Source of the DNA: Stictocephala bisonia
Lineage: Eukaryota > Arthropoda > Insecta > Hemiptera > Membracidae
Direction of reading: 5' to 3'
DNA length: 64,000 nt
NCBI GenBank assembly: GCA_035578905.1
Contig: JAQJVL010000518.1
Coordinates: 186,001 to 250,000 of the forward strand
Shown here: positions 33,901 to 47,600 of the stretch, in pieces
Position numbering within the stretch: position 1 is the stretch's first letter
How the letters are laid out: each line of letters begins with the position of its first letter
Position numbers and translations under genes: made by a program
The notes under the pieces: generated by a model
Databases searched by the model: none
The model's input: only the letters and a program-made list of their open reading frames with translations
Told to the model about the DNA's origin: nothing

Positions 33901-36900
33901 GATAACAAAATCCCGTGACCCACCTAATCTGAACATAAGATAGACCACTTCCCTTCAATCCCTTCCCCATCAGCAAACTTCATATATATTTTTATATATA
34001 TACTAACTGAAATACTGCATCTACACCTGAGTGTTGCTCTATGGATGTACACCCCCCACCACAGCCACCTACCCAGCAATAGTGGAAGTCATTTCAGTGT
34101 CTCTCTCTCTCTCTCCCTCTACTCACCTGAAGAAAATGCCTGTGGTGTTGAAAATTTGTGAGATTATGTCTACTTTGTGTTTGTGACTACTACTCTGATG
34201 TTAGTGAACTTGTCTTTTAAGGTAAGTTTGCTGATGTCCTATCTCTCTAATATACTAATTCCTGGCCTAGTGCCCTTTAACCTAACCTAAAACTATTGGT
34301 CATTTAGTCAGCTGTTGAGGATGAAGGAATGAAAGTAGTGCATTACATATCTAATAGATGAATATGTGTAGTTTGTTTATTATACTAAATTAATTATTCT
34401 TTATTCAGATTCATAGAAAAGTTGATAATATTTACCTTAAGCACATAAATACAAGCTCATGTGTAGTAATCATACAATGCAAGTTAGTTGGTTGTAATGT
34501 AATTGACTTCTCAAATGGCGAATAAATACTTACAAATCTTATAATTGTAACTGAATGTTCGATAACAGGTTCAATTAACATCTGTGAGTGTAGTATATTG
34601 ACCGATGATAGTCAGTTTAATAAAAAATTTCTTATGGTCTATAGTGGGAAGAAATGCCCAATTAAGATACAGTTCCCTTTGCGTGCTTTTGGACAGTCCA
34701 TTTTTGTTTTTTAAGCTTGTTGGACCACCAGTTTAATGTGACTTCCGAACCACAGGACTATCGATTTTACTATATTTTATTGTAATAATAGATATTTTAA
34801 TAATATATATCAAATTCTAATTCTCTTTGGTTGTCTTGTTGTATGAGTAATTTGAAATGATTCAATAACATAGTGTTGCAGTATACAATTTGTTAATTAA
34901 AAGTATTAAATAGGCCTACACTAATTGGTGTTTTCAAAATAAGTTGGCAAATGTTAATTTACTTCGCTTATTAAACCATTTTTTAGGTTGGGGAAGGATT
35001 AGCATTTTTGCACAATGATGCAAAAATTCTACATCACAATCTCACACCGGAAAACATTGTTGTGAATCAACAAGGAGCTTGGAAAATATTTGGATTTGAT
35101 TTTTGCATTTTAAATGCTCAGCCTGCAGGTGCCACGGTAAGAAGTTTAATTAGTTACTTAACAACTTACACATTAAGTGATTTTTGACAGGTTACTTAAA
35201 AAACTATAAACGAACTAGAAAAAAACTCGCTGCTGAGTTGCAACTGTTTTGTCAGCACACTGACATGATCAGGCAACCCTATGCAGCTTCGTCAAAAACA
35301 TTAACATAAAACAGTCATTACACACAACACGAATAGTGTACTATTTTATTTGTGTTGTGTGTAATGACTGTTTTATGTCAATGTTCACGACAAAGTTGCA
35401 TAGTGGATACTTGATGATGTCACTGTGCTGACGAAACACGTTGCAACTCAGCAGCGATAAGGGACACCAGAAGGTACGATTAATATCATAACAGTCGACG
35501 TTCCAGTGGTAGGAAATGAACTCCAATTATAATTTCATTATCGTTAAGCATTGACAAAATCTCTGTACAGTAAGTCATTATGCTAAGTCATAACTAATTA
35601 TATTAGTAATTGTAAATTAGCCTAAATTACAATAAAATATGGCCCCTGGAATCAAACATTTGACCATTGACATTGAAACAGCATTCAAAACAAGCAGAAC
35701 TGAAATACATTACAATTCTCAAACAGTACATAGTTACAGTAAAACACATAGGTACGCTTAAACTAAAATTTATCATCATCCACTAACATATGCTATATCA
35801 ACCCAGACAGAGTTATAAAGTAACATTATTAGTGAAAATATGAATTCAATTAACTAGAAAGATTGTGCTGATATGAGAGTACCCTTAGAATGATATTGGT
35901 TTTAAATTTAAAAAATTCATCCAGAGGATAAAATTGATTTTGTAGCAGCCTCATATAAAATTTATTTTTAAATTTTTGTAAGATATTTTTCAATTAATGG
36001 TTTTAATTTATTATAAACCCTTAAGGATATTTATAATGAGTGTGACTTCTCATTGTTAAACTCAACCTGTGAAAATCAATGGAGGCATCATTTTTACTTT
36101 TTTTTATATTTGTGATCACTAAGATTTATAATGAGATAATGAAGGTTAGCTAAGATATATTTAATTAAATAAAATAAGTAAAGATTGAAAATTGCCTGTA
36201 TTCCGAGTTCAATAAAAATCTGTTTGCACTGATCAAAACGCTCAGCTTCATTAATAATTAATTCTAAGAGCTTTCTTTTGTAGAATAGGTATTTCTTAAA
36301 TTCTACTGCAACCACTCCAACGAATCAAACCATACCTAATAATGGATTGGAAATATGCGAAATAGGCTGCCCTAACTAAATTGCTTTGAATACAGAATGT
36401 TAATATCCTCAGTAAGAAAATGACTCTTAACAGTCTAGTGGTAATGAGATCAACGTGCAGGCCTCATGTCAAGTGTGAGACTACACATGCTCCTAAAAAT
36501 GTTGTATGATTTACTAATTTAGCGTTATTTATTTGTATAAGTTTCTTGATTAGCATGTTACGTGTTGGTATATATCATATAAATTAACATGTATGTCTCA
36601 CAACACTATAATGACTAGATGTTGAGTCAAATATTTATATGGTGATCGATTTCGTCCCATCTATGTGGACATCTTCGGATCGACTGTCGGTCCGAAGATG
36701 TCCACATAGATGGACGAAATCGATCACCATATAAATATTTGACTCAACATCTAGTCATTATAGTGTTGTGAGACGTACATGTTAATTTATATGTTATTTA
36801 TTTGAAAAGGTCATAAACTAAAAATTATATTTTTTGTTTTGGCTTTATAACAGAACTGGTTAATTAAATCAACTAAATCCTATTAAAGTATCTAAACAAG

Positions 36901-38612
36901 ATACAAATCTAAAAATAATAACAGTTGCAATTTTCAAATTGATAAAATGTCAAACAAATTAGGAAATTTCTTCATCGAGTTCTTTATTGGAAAAATGTAA
37001 CTAATTTAAGAAAATCTCAAACATTCCAATAAAATATTTTATTACGTAATAAAATATTTTATTGGAATGTTTGAGATTTTCTTAAATTAGTTAAATTAGG
37101 AAATAATTAAATGGGATAGAATATTATCATTTGTGTATGTTCTCAACCCTTTCCGATCAAAAGCCGTGTCTGATATGGCTTTCAGATTACATTTTAATAA
37201 TGTCAATAAGTCGGTTCCCAACTGCTTGCAATGTGCTGCGATCTGTTGTCAACAATCAGTACTATATTAATAAAGCAGTTGTAACAAATTTCAGTACAAA
37301 TGATTACAAATAACATTATTTAACAATGTATTTTACAGCTAGTCGATGCCTCGCTTATGCTCATTCTGCCAGCTGCTATATGTTGGTTTATATTTCAATT
37401 GCAAAGACTAGCAACAGCAAAATAATTATTGGTACCGAAATATCCTATATAATTTTTGTGATGTTATGTCAAATTGGGGCGTTGAGGAAGACTTAGACCA
37501 ACAACCAGGTTTAGAATATAACATTAAACGTAAGTTGTATAAGCTTTTTGTAGCCTGAGACTGTTTATTACTTTCTTACTGGCAGCAGGATGTATATCTT
37601 TGACAAAGTTCCCATTTTCCTTATAACCTTTTTTGTAGTATAAATAAAAAGAACTATACTGAAATATGTTTGTTTATGAATCATAATAGACTCAATTGCA
37701 TTTACTGAAAGATGAATCAATATTTATAATAGCTATTTGGTATAAAAGTTAGTGAATTATATTATCTTAAACTGATCTACCATTGAATAAACTAAGATTT
37801 CTGAAGTTAACCCCCTTTTTTTATATAAACTGTACTTTTGATCTTCTTGACTTATTGTTATTTAAATTTTACAGAATGACTCAAAATCTTTTATGTGAGG
37901 ATTTGTTTTATTTAAAGGGTTTCTATATTTAGAAAAATGTGATATTTTAATAGTCAAATAAAAGTAGGTAATATAATAGACTGGCAGGCTGTTCAGTGAA
38001 TATTGGGACGTTTGTTTACACAAGTGATAAGGCAGGTGCACATTATGTTTACATAGTGTGCAATCTTGATGTGAAAACATAATTAATTTTCCCTCGCTGT
38101 AAGTATATGTTTATTAACATTGAGTAGCCAAACTGTTTGATCTTTCTTAGTTTAAATGGTTTATTATTAACTATATATTGTCAGTTATTATATAAAAACC
38201 ATTTTGCTTATATTACTTTATAATGTAGTTTGAGAATTAGATAAATAATGTTTTTCTAATTAAGCTTCGTTTGTAAATTATAATTCGTTTGTTAATGATA
38301 TTTTGACTATTTCATATTTTTTATTATCTTAACATTGTTTTTATGGGGTGCCCTTCCCGTTTCATGATAGCAAATTTATATATATATATGTTACATTCTA
38401 CAAAAAAGGAAAAATTTTTGTTTGGATATGATTTGTAATTTACATGATAGCCTGCATATTTATGAACATATTGAAACCTAATATAAATAGGTTCATAGTA
38501 AATAAAAATTGTTTATGAATTTAATAACAAACACACATTAGGCAAAAATGGCCTGCCATTCTAGGAAAAAATAACTGCCATTTTGAGGGTTAAAGATTAT
38601 GTAGGAACAGTT

Positions 38613-38665
<53 letters not shown>

Positions 38666-41600
38666 GTGTAGACAAACCGGGTAGATATTCTTTCACACAT
38701 CAGTTGAAGATGGTCACTCCTTTGGACCATTTATCTCATCTTTGTCAAATAACCGGGTTACTTTCACAGCATATTCTTCAAAGAGTTAAGTAATAGAACT
38801 GAAGCTAAAACTCTTTGTTCACAAAAGTATTGAACTGTTTGAAACTAAAACCCTCCGTTCAAACTACCCCAGTAAAAAATTTACTCTAAACTATTACGTT
38901 TGACTTATTTTTATTGTAAGTGTTAATGTACTAAACGTATGCATATATATAAATGTGACTTAGTGTGTAACTTTTCTTTGGGCAGGCAGTATGGCCTTGG
39001 CAACCATACAAGTCAGACACTAATCCTCTAGCCCAGCCGGAGCTGGACTACTTGGCACCGGAGTGTGGTGTGGGGGAAACTAACGGAGCAGCAAGTGACA
39101 TGTACTCTCTGGGCGTGGTGATCACTGCACTTTATAACGAAGGCCGACCCCTACTAGAGGCCAACAAGGACTGGCTCTCATACAAAAAGAATATTGCAGA
39201 GGTAAACTTCATACGTAATTACCAAATGATGAACTGAGAGTTCTTCAGGTGTTTTCTATAATACTTTACAAAGTCATTTATTGTCTTTAAACACACTTAA
39301 AAACTTTAATTCACAAATCAAATTGCAAATGAATATCTAGGCAGAAATTTCCAGCATATCCAGAGAGTAAGTTCCGTTTGTATGTATCGCCGTTACAGCG
39401 AAGCGATCGCAACGCCGCGCATGTGCGGCTATATTACTGTCATATTACAAAGCAGCTCACTCCATTTTGAGTTAGGTACTTATAGATTTAATGTCATTTT
39501 GATTTTTTTAAATTGTACAAGTTAGTTAAAAATCCCGCCGATTGTAAGATTAGATCTGTAATTAGGTTTCTAAATGCAAGAAACATGAAGCCAGTTTAAA
39601 TTCATAAACAGTTATGTAAAGTTTATTGACCAAATGTAATGAGTGATTCAATGGTTAGAACGGAATCAATGGAATGAAAAAGCACATCGTCACCAGCAAA
39701 GAAAAAAAATCAAAGCCAATATTGACAAACAGACACATCATGTGCACAGGTTTTTTGGGATAGACATGGTGTTCTCTTACTGGACTCTCTACCGTGGGGC
39801 GAATTAGTTATCACTAACGCTTACTGTGATACACTAAGGAAACTGCACCATGCAATACAGAACAAGCGCCGTGGAATGCTGTCTAGCACATTGTTTTGTT
39901 GCATGACAATGCTCGCACTCACATAACAACTTTTGAACGAATTTGGAAGAGAGCAATTCAACCACCCTCCATACAGTATGGACCTTGCTCCTAGTTACTA
40001 CTACCTGTTCTTAAACCATACAGCCAATATCACTGGAAATATATTCTATGACGACGATGAAATTAAAGAACATGATTCTACTTGGTTAAAGTCATGGGCG
40101 GCAAACTTTTATGACAAAGGAATACAAAAGCTAGTATCACGCTACAATAAATACTTATAGAAAGGTAGAAACTATGTTAATAATAATTTATAATAAGCAG
40201 ATTCTTATACAATAAATCAAATTTTTTTTTATACCCATTTGTTTTATTTTACCAGTCTAAAGGAACTTATTTTCTGGACACACCTTTTATTTTAGTCAGT
40301 GGAATGTACGGATGAATGTTTATTCTGATGATGAAATCAGCTGCCTTCAACTCAAAGGCGTACTTGAATAAAGTTTTTTTTATTCTTGCTTTGATATTTT
40401 AGTAATAATTTTGTGCCTAAAATTATTATTTGTGTAAGTATGCAATTTAAAATGTAACTTTATTTGAGTTAACATAGCAAAAAATTGCCTGTTTATCTTG
40501 AACATTTTCTAAACAAAAACAGTAGTCTAGCCTGTTTCATGTTATGTGCACAGGTAAATAGTACATTGCTTAAATTCAAAATAATTTACTTACTATTGTC
40601 AGAAATATAAATACGCTAAAAATATTTCAATTTGATTTTATCTATTTTATTTACACTCATCGTTTTTACTCAAAATTAATGTTATCGCATGGTCATAAAA
40701 TTGCTGTGGTTTTCATATGTAATTGCAAATTTATGTAATTAACTAATACATTTCAGACTTTATCATACAATATGGCATCTTTCGTACATCTTGAAATGTC
40801 TACTATCATCTCATATTACTACTTATATAACAATTTTAGGTTAGGTTAAAGGGCACTAGGCCAGGATTTAGTATATTAGAGAGACTTATATAACAAAAAA
40901 TGTCTAAACATTTTCAAAAAGAGAAAAGATTAGTATGTAGATAAACTTAGAGAATAAAATAATTGTTTACACTCTTATGTATTATATAAATAAATATTTT
41001 GTGGAAAATGCAGAAAAGAAATATGAAATAATGATTTTTATTCTTCCATGACAAATAAAAAAATTTCAATTAATAATCTAAGAATAATCACTGCCACTAA
41101 ACTAGTTGTGAATGATTAAAAAAAAAAAAAATAAATGTAATATCACTAAAATTGTTTAGAGTAATTTGAAATGAAGATTACACCATCTTCAAAAATGATA
41201 CATTAGTATTCAGTGTTACCACTGCCAATTATTGGGTTAAATATACTTTTCAGCCATGTTAATCTAACCTCATGGCAGTGCTGATCTCTGTGGTAATCCA
41301 GTCTCTAACTGATAACATTTCTTTGTGTTGTGAGCAGCTTGACTAAACAGTTGATTGCTCTAATAAGTGAGTTGATTTAAGTGAGTCAGTTGTGAATTTT
41401 ACAAAAACAGTGTAATACATTTAATAACATATTGTTTTAATGCATTTTGTTGTTTTCATAATAATGCACTTGTCTAGCAACGGTTCAGTTAACTGGGCCT
41501 AATTATAGGTATTTTTTAAATGTTCTTGATTTTACATTCTTTCATATTTTATTTATTAAATCTATTAGATGTGATTTGTGATGTCGGTAGTAGGGAATAT

Positions 41601-44600
41601 GTATAAACTTACAGTTTTATTTTGTATCAATAGCTAAAACAGCTTCAGCCGACACGGTTGAAATGTGTCGCTGAGGGTTTACGAGATATGACAAGACTGA
41701 TGCTCAGTTTCAAGCCAGAACTACGCCCAGATGAACATGAATTCATTAAGGTAACATACAAATAAATTACAGAATTATTCAAAATTCTTTTACGATACGC
41801 AGAATTAATATTAAATACCTTAAAGTAAATTTAATGTTAAGTAAAAGATGGAATACTTATTAATATATTTATTAATATATTTCTAGAACTACATATTGAC
41901 AAATTTCATTTAAAGAATTTTTTATTTTATTGAAGCTGTTTATTGAGTTTAAGGAAAATTGGTATAGCTGTAACAATGAATTATGTGATGTGTTATGTAG
42001 TTATGAAAAAATGCGCGGAAAAATTTTTAATAACCCACTAGTTGTTAACCCACTCATATATGTATGTGTATGTACATTGGTAATGGACCCACCCACCCTT
42101 CAATTCACGTAAGTATTGACACACCCATACACATTTTCTGGTATTGACCCCACCCACCCTACCATAGACTTACAGTGGTATCGACATATACTGTTCTCGT
42201 ATATGAGACAGTGGTGGATCTGCACTAGTTATTTGGATTGGCGTGACTCTGCCCCAGTATAGGCATATAACTTGCAGACAGAGGGCAGGAGGCAGTGGGT
42301 GTATTGTGAGGTTAGATTGTAGATATTGTTATCAGATTTTAGAGAAAGGAAATTGCTATTAAATGATTTAATTTTTGTTGCTAATATGTGTTTAATCTTA
42401 AGACGCTAATCCTCAAGATATGGGCGAGTATGGATTTTGAATTCCAATGAAATCTTTGTAAAACTATTATGATTATTATTTGTATTGTTTCCAGATAGAA
42501 TTCTTCAATGATGTAGGAGTGAAGACCCTCAACTATTTGGATAGTTTATTCCAGTGGGATAATTTGCAGAAGTCTCAGTTTTACAAAGGTTTGCCTGAGA
42601 TCATAGACAAGCTCCCCCATAGAGTGAATCTCTACAGGTACAAGTTTTAAGCATTAAGTTTTTTTTTTTTTTATTGGCTGAGACTAATTCAAGGCTTTTT
42701 CAGTTCTTTTAAATTCAATAAGTCTTTATTTATGCAATGCATAGTGCAGTACAATAAATAGTGTTAAGGCAATATTCACGCAGTCTCATATAAAATAGTA
42801 TGTATTTAAAATAAATGTAATTTAGAATTATTTATATTCTAAAGTAACAAAATAGTAAACCAAATTACTATGCAACAACTAATTAATCAAGCTCACACCA
42901 TCCATCATTACGAAAAATTCTTCAAATGAATACAGTGATTAGCTAATTAAGTATTATTTAAACTTTTTAAACAATTTTGAAGTGTCTTGAATACGTTTGA
43001 TGCCCTCTGGAATGTGACTGAAAAACTTACATCCACGCAGGACGTTTTCTTTTAAAAGAATTCAAGTGTATGACTTCACGATGATTTGATTTCTAGTGTC
43101 ATAGTGAATTTCAGATTCACTATTCAGAGGTAGATGACAATCCTTCACATATTTTACAGTCTCAAATATGTTAAGTAAGGTTCATTTTTGACTCTGAACT
43201 ACCCTCTTTTGCATCAATAATACTCTTTTTTTCCTAGTACCTCCATTAATACAAATGCTATAGGATAATAGGAGTGAATAAAAGCAAAATATATCATTGT
43301 TAAGGTTTTCAAGGTACACAAACTTGTCATTCTCTTAACTGCACCGTCGTTAAGAGGTTTCTCTTATATTCTTTTTCCTAGTGACAATGATTCGTATGAA
43401 ATATGTACTGATTCTTTGTATTAAGAATACACAATGTCTAGTATCTTATACCGTGAGATGTAGAATATTCATCAATTTTAGAAGTGCATTGAAAAATTAA
43501 TTTTCTGCCAGGGGCCGTGGCCACTGGAATTCATAGATTATACATAATACTCATTGTCACTCTAAAATCCCATCTTCTTTACATGCCTCATCCACTGTAT
43601 CCTTTTTCATTCCATTGTCTCTTGTAGTGGAATCATTTTCAAGCTTTCTCTGCTGCTTATTTTGTTCCTTATTCTATCTCTTCCCGTACTTAACAATAAT
43701 CATATTATTTGTTTCAGGGTGATACCTTGTCTGGTAAAAGAGTTTGTCAATCCAACAATGGTCCCCTTTGTTCTACCTAATGTGTTAACCATTGCAGAGA
43801 ACTGCTCTAAGGAAGAGTTCAGCCAACTCATTCTACCACACCTGAAACCTGTCATGAAGATCACTGACCCCATTCAAGTAATAGCTTTAATAAGTGTGAT
43901 AAGATCATTATAAATATGTATTACTATTTATTGAAACAAGAAGACTTATCAGCTCATATGGGTCCTGTGAAGCTGGTTTTTTTGTTCAGTGACATAAGTT
44001 CATGTTTGGTTTTCACAGGTAGCACCAGCAATCTCTACCTCTTTCCAGCATGTGCTAAAAACTAATAGCTGAGCTAATAGTACGACGTCTAGCCGTCGTC
44101 CAAGCACTTGTTTGAAACCAATCACCATTAAATGGCAGCACAGGCGCACGTTTACAGCAAATGCATTACCTTGGATTGCAAACAGTTGATTAAATGCTGA
44201 TTTCAAAACGTTTTACTAGCACAGTATTGGAAGAAAAAAAATTATGTCAATTTTGTATGTTTTTAAGTTGATTTCAGGTTACTATTTCAGAAGAGTATTG
44301 ACTTGCGTATATCTATATATACCCACTTGCCCATACAAATACAGTAGTATTCACCCACCCACCCGCTCATTCACAAACAGTAAAGACCCACCCGCTCACC
44401 AACTTACGAGCAGTGGTATTGACCCACCCACCCTCCCATACACAAACTGTAGTATTGACTCACCCGCCCACTCATACACATACGGTGGTGTCAATGATAA
44501 TCCGAAATAATTGGGACCAAACCCATTTCAGATTACCAAATATTTCGGATTAAACAGATTTTTCTAAAACACTTTTAATAAAAAATAACATAAATAATAT

Positions 44601-47600
44601 GCTTAACCTTAAGTACATTACTTTGGTTTTGAATGCAGTAAGAGAAAACTTCTTCTATATTACCTTTTTATGGAAGAATACATTCATCTGAGACATATGG
44701 TCAAACACCGTTTTTCAAGACAATCACTCGCAGAAATTGATCCCGGACCCAGTGCTACTTGATGAATAGAATAGAATATTTTTTATTGTCAATAAATATT
44801 TCACAAAATACATTGACTCGTCACATATACAACTATTACAAATCAAAATCTCTTGCAGTCCATTGTTTATCCTCAAATTCCTCCAATGAATAAAATGCAT
44901 TTTTACAAACAAATCTTTTTAGTCTTAATTTAAAAATGCTATCTCTTAATTTTCTAATGTCTATTGGTATTCTATTGTACAATTTACTTGCTAGAGTTAG
45001 TGGCTTTTTAGCAGACTTAGCCAGTCTTACCTGTGGTAAATTGATAAGGTCTCTAGATCGGGTATTGTAATTGTGAATGTCACCCCTGCACTCTATTCTA
45101 TCAAGGTTAGCCCTAAGATGCTGTTGCATTAGCTACTAGGCCATGTAATCAGCTGACGGAATTCGTGTGCATATTTCTGGCGTTCTCACGCTACATATTT
45201 GCGAATATAGACATCTTTGTTCCCATTTCTTACTGTTAGTCTCGCATCAACAGTTCGAACTGGTGTATTTACATATCTCAGTTTCATTGTAACCTATACA
45301 GACGCTGCGGCTGCGTTGTAAGCAAGACCTCAACATGACCCCAGTGGATACCATGCTTTTGAGACACTAGCGTAATTTAGCTTTGAAGAATAGGAATGCT
45401 TTAAAGCAAATAAACTTTTTTTCAAACCAAAGTAATATTTGAAAAGTTTATGAACAGATAAGTACTTGAAATAATATTTTCTTGTCATTTTGAAATATAT
45501 AAAGTAGTGGTTCTTACAGAAACTGCATTTTTATTTTTCCAAAATCTTTTACCAATTTTTGTTTTGGATTAAGCTGATTTTCGGATTACCCATGTTTGGA
45601 TTAGTGGAACTCTTCTATACTATGTTTGAGACAATGATTAGCATATACAAAGCTGTATTTGACTTGCGGGTACTGGTACAGAACAACGTGGCAGTGTTGC
45701 TATTAACCATATTAGTAACAAATATTATAATACGAGGCGTGTTTTTAACGTAAGTACTGTTTTGGAATCCTGCCTCTGTAGCGCTGCAGTCGGCATCCAG
45801 CGCATGCATGCTAGATACTACTATCTTTTGGCAAGCCACAGCCGCCGTTACGGACCCATTTGACTGTATTTAAGGTCGCTTATGACTGTTTAAAATTCCT
45901 CCTCTGATTAAAAATGCCGCCAACTGTAAAGTACATGTTGTAAGTACAAAACGGTACTTACTTTAAAAACACGCCTCGTAATAAATATCAGTTGATAAAA
46001 ATAATAGACATTTTACACTTCTTCAATGTAACTGTTAAGGTAAACTAATGTTTTCATAAAAGAGCCCCCTCTTCACTCCTCGCCTATGTCGAGCTATCAC
46101 TGACTGTGCGCCCAGACAAATTATTCAACCTGTAAGGAGCCACTTTAGAAGCATTTTATTCCAATTATGTTCAATCTATAATGTCACTTTCTTGTTTTTC
46201 CACTATTTTTACACAGTATTCTTTATCTTGTATTTTGGTATGAATAAAATCGATTTAAAAACGCAATTATGAAAACAACAAACAATAATTGCATTACTGC
46301 AATGTAGTGAACAGTAAATGTTTCAGTTTTTTAGTTTTAAAACAAAAAAAGTAACTGCCCAAAACTTCACAAAGGATTTGTGAGTGGCAAATATATGTAT
46401 AGATAAAATAAAGTGCCATTGTCCTGAGCTACAGCAACAAATTAACCTACTTATTCACAATGTTGGTGTGTGTAAATAGATGGCATCCTTTAACAGTTTG
46501 TCTTTTAAAGTTTACTACATTTTAAACACTTGTACGTTCCAGGTGTTGCTTATCTTCATGCAAAAAATGGAGCTTTTGCTCAAACTATGTCCTTGTGAAG
46601 AGGTGAAGTCAGACGTGCTGCCTATGCTCTACCGAGCCCTTGAGGCTGATGCCCAGCAGATCCAGGAGCTTTGCCTGTCTGTGCTTCCAACGTACGCCAG
46701 TCTCATTGAATACCCAGCTATGAAAAATGCTCTTTTGCCAAGAATAAAACGTCTATGCATATCCACTTCCTTTATATCGGTGGGTATTATCATTGCTTTT
46801 TTAAGCACACTGATAGATTTCTCATCCAATGTTAGATGTTGTGTCTCCGATTTTAAGCTGTTTTGTGGTCCATTGTGGAGTGCTAGTGTAGTCCCATGTA
46901 AATTCAGTTTAAACCAACTGTGGTAACAGACCTCATTTACTAAATTACTGGCATACAAATTCCTATTACATGAGATGTATATTTGTAAGTAATAACATAA
47001 TTAAGGGTATTATCTAAATTTGATTAATTTACCTCAGATATATAACATAATATCTACCTAGCCAAGCTTGCCCTCTTTCACTCACTAATCTAGGTATTGA
47101 CTAAGAATATCTATATAGGTATTTTCTTTGTTTCTCTCCCCTCAGGATAAAATTGACCTCATTTCTGAAAAACTACTTCCAAAATATGCCTCCTGAGGAC
47201 TAATGTCACCATCAGCCCTGCATCTCACAGCCTCTTGTATTTTAATTTGTATGAGTAATTTTGAAAAAAAAACTCTGCCCTATAAAACTGGAATTATTAG
47301 GCTTTCTTAAAATTTTATTTTTGATTTTGGGTGTTATAATTATAGTTCTGGAAGCAAATATAGACACTATATACTGTCATGTCATGAAGCCTCCTCTCCC
47401 CCCCTGACATTGTATCCCAAGTCAAGTTGCAGAATTTTCTGAATGGCTTTCTTTTGAGCAAGGATAAATTTGTCTAAGTGTGGCCTTGATAGTTGCACTA
47501 TATAGACTTAAGAAAAAAAATGTGGAATCAAATTTTAAAAAATTTTATGTTTATAGTACAAAATACAGCCATTTCTCAATATGCATGGATTTTTTAACAT

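Larger units (their letters stand above)
32406..34292. mobile_element. Penelope-like element 2, head-to-head structure
   Basis: A left arm (32406-~32996, - strand reading) and a right arm (~33661-34255, + strand reading) are inverted copies of the same 3' region: the GIY-YIG end of the ORF, a 3' UTR with a (GA)n/(CT)n run, and a hammerhead-like motif. Between them (~32997-33660) is unique - strand sequence for the RT-to-endonuclease linker. The right copy has 37 bp more at its end, ending in CTAACCTAAAA. Inverted, 5'-truncated partner copies are typical of Penelope insertions. Confidence 0.8.
35227..35457. mobile_element. Foldback element 2 with hammerhead-like arms
   Basis: TCGCTGCTGAGTTGCAAC (35227) pairs with GTTGCAACTCAGCAGCGA (35440-35457). 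The arms continue imperfectly to the middle, where ACAGTCATTACACACAACAC pairs with its complement at 35352-35371. The total is about 230 bp in SCYL2 intron 4. Each arm carries a hammerhead-type core. Confidence 0.7.

Noticed and set aside
38615..38662. Poly(T) run as evidence of a retrocopy on the - strand
   Set aside because: No gene-like or element-like sequence lies next to it, so only the homopolymer itself is reported.
44296..44495. CRISPR-like array
   Set aside because: Units are degenerate tandem repeats without unique spacers, in an animal intron.
44244..44510. 88-codon Pro/Thr-rich open frame
   Set aside because: Created by the minisatellite; its repeat unit is a multiple of three, so frames stay open by chance.
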